A DNA stretch of 64,000 nt from Lachnospiraceae bacterium (lineage in GTDB: Bacteria; Bacillota; Clostridia; Lachnospirales; Lachnospiraceae). The stretch lies in contig JAAVAC010000059.1 in NCBI GenBank assembly GCA_014804265.1, forward strand, positions 1 to 64,000, written 5' to 3'. The position numbers and the translations under genes are program-made. The notes under the pieces were generated by a model that did no database searches, was not told the origin of the DNA, and saw nothing but the letters and a program-made list of their open reading frames with translations. Below are positions 62,085 through 64,000 of the stretch, one piece after another. Every line of letters begins with the position of its first letter. The first letter of the stretch is position 1.

Positions 62085-64000
62085 ATGAGCCAGGTACTAA
62101 ATGTTGAAGAAATCTTTGCGAAAAATGTATTCACCCTTGGAAAGATGAAAGAACGTCTTCCAAAGAATGTGTACAAGGAAGTAAAAAGAGTTATGGATCA
62201 TGGCGGAGAGCTTTCCGCAACAACAGCTGATGTGGTAGCAAAGGCGATGAAGGACTGGGCGGTAGAAAACGGCGCTACCCATTACACTCATTGGTTCCAG
62301 CCTCTGACCGGTATTACGGCGGAAAAGCATGATTCTTTTGTATCTCATCCTGATGAGGACGGAAAAATGCTGATGGAATTTTCTGGAAAGGAATTGATTA
62401 AGGGAGAGCCGGATGCCTCTTCGTTTCCTTCAGGCGGTCTTCGGGCTACCTTTGAGGCAAGAGGATATACCGCATGGGATATTACCTCTCCGGCATTCTT
62501 AAAAGAATCCGGAACTGGCGTGACACTTTGCATTCCCACTGCATTTTGTTCTTATACCGGTGAGGCTCTTGATAAAAAGACCCCGCTCCTTCGGTCTATG
62601 GAAGCGGTTAGTGAACAGGCGCTTCGTATCGTAAGACTGTTTGGCAATACAGAAGCTACTAAGGTTACCGCATCTGTAGGACCTGAGCAGGAATACTTTC
62701 TGGTAGATAAAAAGAAATACTTACAAAGAAAAGACCTGATTTTTTCCGGACGTACATTGTTTGGTGCGCCTGCACCAAAAGGACAGGAACTGGAAGACCA
62801 TTACTTTGGTGTCATCAGAGAGCGCATTGGCGCATACATGAAAGATTTGAATGAAGAACTTTGGAAGCTGGGAGTTACTGCAAAGACACAGCACAATGAG
62901 GTTGCTCCTGCACAGCATGAGCTTGCGCCTATTTATGAGACGGCGAACATTGCAGTAGACCACAGCCAGATTGTTATGGAAACGATGAAGCGGGTAGCAG
63001 AACGTCATGGTTTAAGGTGTCTGCTTCATGAAAAGCCATTTGCAGGAGTCAACGGGTCTGGTAAACATAACAACTGGTCCATTACAACCGATAATGGCGT
63101 GAACCTTCTCGATCCCGGTGAAACACCAAATGAAAACATACAGTTTTTATTAGTGCTTGCCTGTATCCTGAAAGCAGTGGACACTCATGGAGATTTGCTC
63201 CGCCAAAGTGCATCTGATGTAGGAAATGACCACAGACTTGGAGCTAACGAGGCTCCGCCGGCTATTATTTCCGTATTTTTAGGTGATCAGTTGGAGGATG
63301 TAGTAAGGCAATTGGTAGAAACCGGTGAGGCTACAAAATGTTTGGAAGGCGGCAAGTTAGAAACAGGTGTGTCCACACTCCCAGACTTTGTCAAGGATGC
63401 CACCGATCGAAACAGGACTTCACCATTTGCTTTTACGGGAAATAAGTTTGAATTCCGTATGGTCGGATCTGCCGATTCCATAGCAAGCCCTAACACGATT
63501 TTAAACGCTATTGTGGCAGAAGCCTTCTGTGAAGCTGCGGATGTTTTAGAAAAAGCAGAAGACTTTGAGATGGCTGTCCATGATTTGATTAAAGAATACA
63601 TGACAAAGCATCAGAGAATCATCTTCAATGGCGACGGCTATTCAGAGGAATGGGTTGTAGAAGCGGAAAGAAGAGGCTTGCCAAATATTAAGTCCATGGT
63701 GGAAGCAGTTGACACATTGACAACTGATAAGGCAGTAAGATTATTTGAAAAATTCGGTATCTTTACTAAGGTAGAATTGGAGTCCCGCGAGGAAATCCTT
63801 TATGAAACCTATGCAAAGACCATTAATATCGAAGCATTGACTATGATTGATATTGCAAGCAAGCAGCTGATTCCGGCTGTGGTAGGTTATTCCAAGTCAC
63901 TGGCAGATACTGTAGTTGCCGTAAAGGCAGCAGGGGCAGATGCTTCTGTTCAATCAGACTTACTTGCAGAAGTATCTACAAACTTAAAGGCTATGAGCCA
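62085..64000 (+). CDS. glnA: type III glutamine synthetase (partial, runs off right edge)
   Basis: [36 protein letters not shown]...[32 protein letters not shown]...[33 protein letters not shown]; no stop before edge. Confidence 0.95.
   Translation, partial: MSQVLNVEEIFAKNVFTLGKMKERLPKNVYKEVKRVMDHGGELSATTADVVAKAMKDWAVENGATHYTHWFQPLTGITAEKHDSFVSHPDEDGKMLMEFSGKELIKGEPDASSFPSGGLRATFEARGYTAWDITSPAFLKESGTGVTLCIPTAFCSYTGEALDKKTPLLRSMEAVSEQALRIVRLFGNTEATKVTASVGPEQEYFLVDKKKYLQRKDLIFSGRTLFGAPAPKGQELEDHYFGVIRERIGAYMKDLNEELWKLGVTAKTQHNEVAPAQHELAPIYETANIAVDHSQIVMETMKRVAERHGLRCLLHEKPFAGVNGSGKHNNWSITTDNGVNLLDPGETPNENIQFLLVLACILKAVDTHGDLLRQSASDVGNDHRLGANEAPPAIISVFLGDQLEDVVRQLVETGEATKCLEGGKLETGVSTLPDFVKDATDRNRTSPFAFTGNKFEFRMVGSADSIASPNTILNAIVAEAFCEAADVLEKAEDFEMAVHDLIKEYMTKHQRIIFNGDGYSEEWVVEAERRGLPNIKSMVEAVDTLTTDKAVRLFEKFGIFTKVELESREEILYETYAKTINIEALTMIDIASKQLIPAVVGYSKSLADTVVAVKAAGADASVQSDLLAEVSTNLKAMS

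Overview
The window looks like a chromosomal segment from a low-GC Firmicute, probably Lachnospiraceae-like; this is inferred from gene content and codon style, as no search was run. The right two thirds are mostly ordinary core genes: ftsEX with an M23 peptidase and ctpA, an aconitase, spoIID/spoIIQ-like genes, ddl-murF, pyrC-pyrK-pyrD, hrcA-grpE-dnaK-dnaJ with a CIRCE element, prmA-rsmE, a cysteine desulfurase with thiI, mtaB, ireB-yqgF-DUF1292-fur-rnj, an O-methyltransferase, a U32 peptidase, and a truncated type III glutamine synthetase at the right edge. The left about 13 kb and several intergenic gaps are accessory. The most interesting items are: (1) a tandem pair of P47/OrfX-type (TULIP) proteins with no neurotoxin gene in view; (2) an un-annotated 29-31 aa holin-like toxin inside a roughly 265 bp inverted-repeat-bounded module with candidate convergent promoters (a type I TA candidate); (3) a roughly 535 bp nested palindromic element between mtaB and a convergent membrane-protein gene, with a 64-bp imperfect and a 40-bp perfect inverted repeat enclosed by an outer stem; (4) a GH9-like lipoprotein whose catalytic Asp motif is replaced; (5) a possible structured, SD-sequestering leader upstream of a spoIIQ-like gene; (6) a glnA leader with an intrinsic terminator; (7) two accessory cassettes flanked by near-duplicate terminator hairpins; and (8) several gene remnants (PIN toxin, Rpn-like genes, DUF6273 tail, group II intron 5' end). 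All family calls are from reading the sequence, not from database searches.
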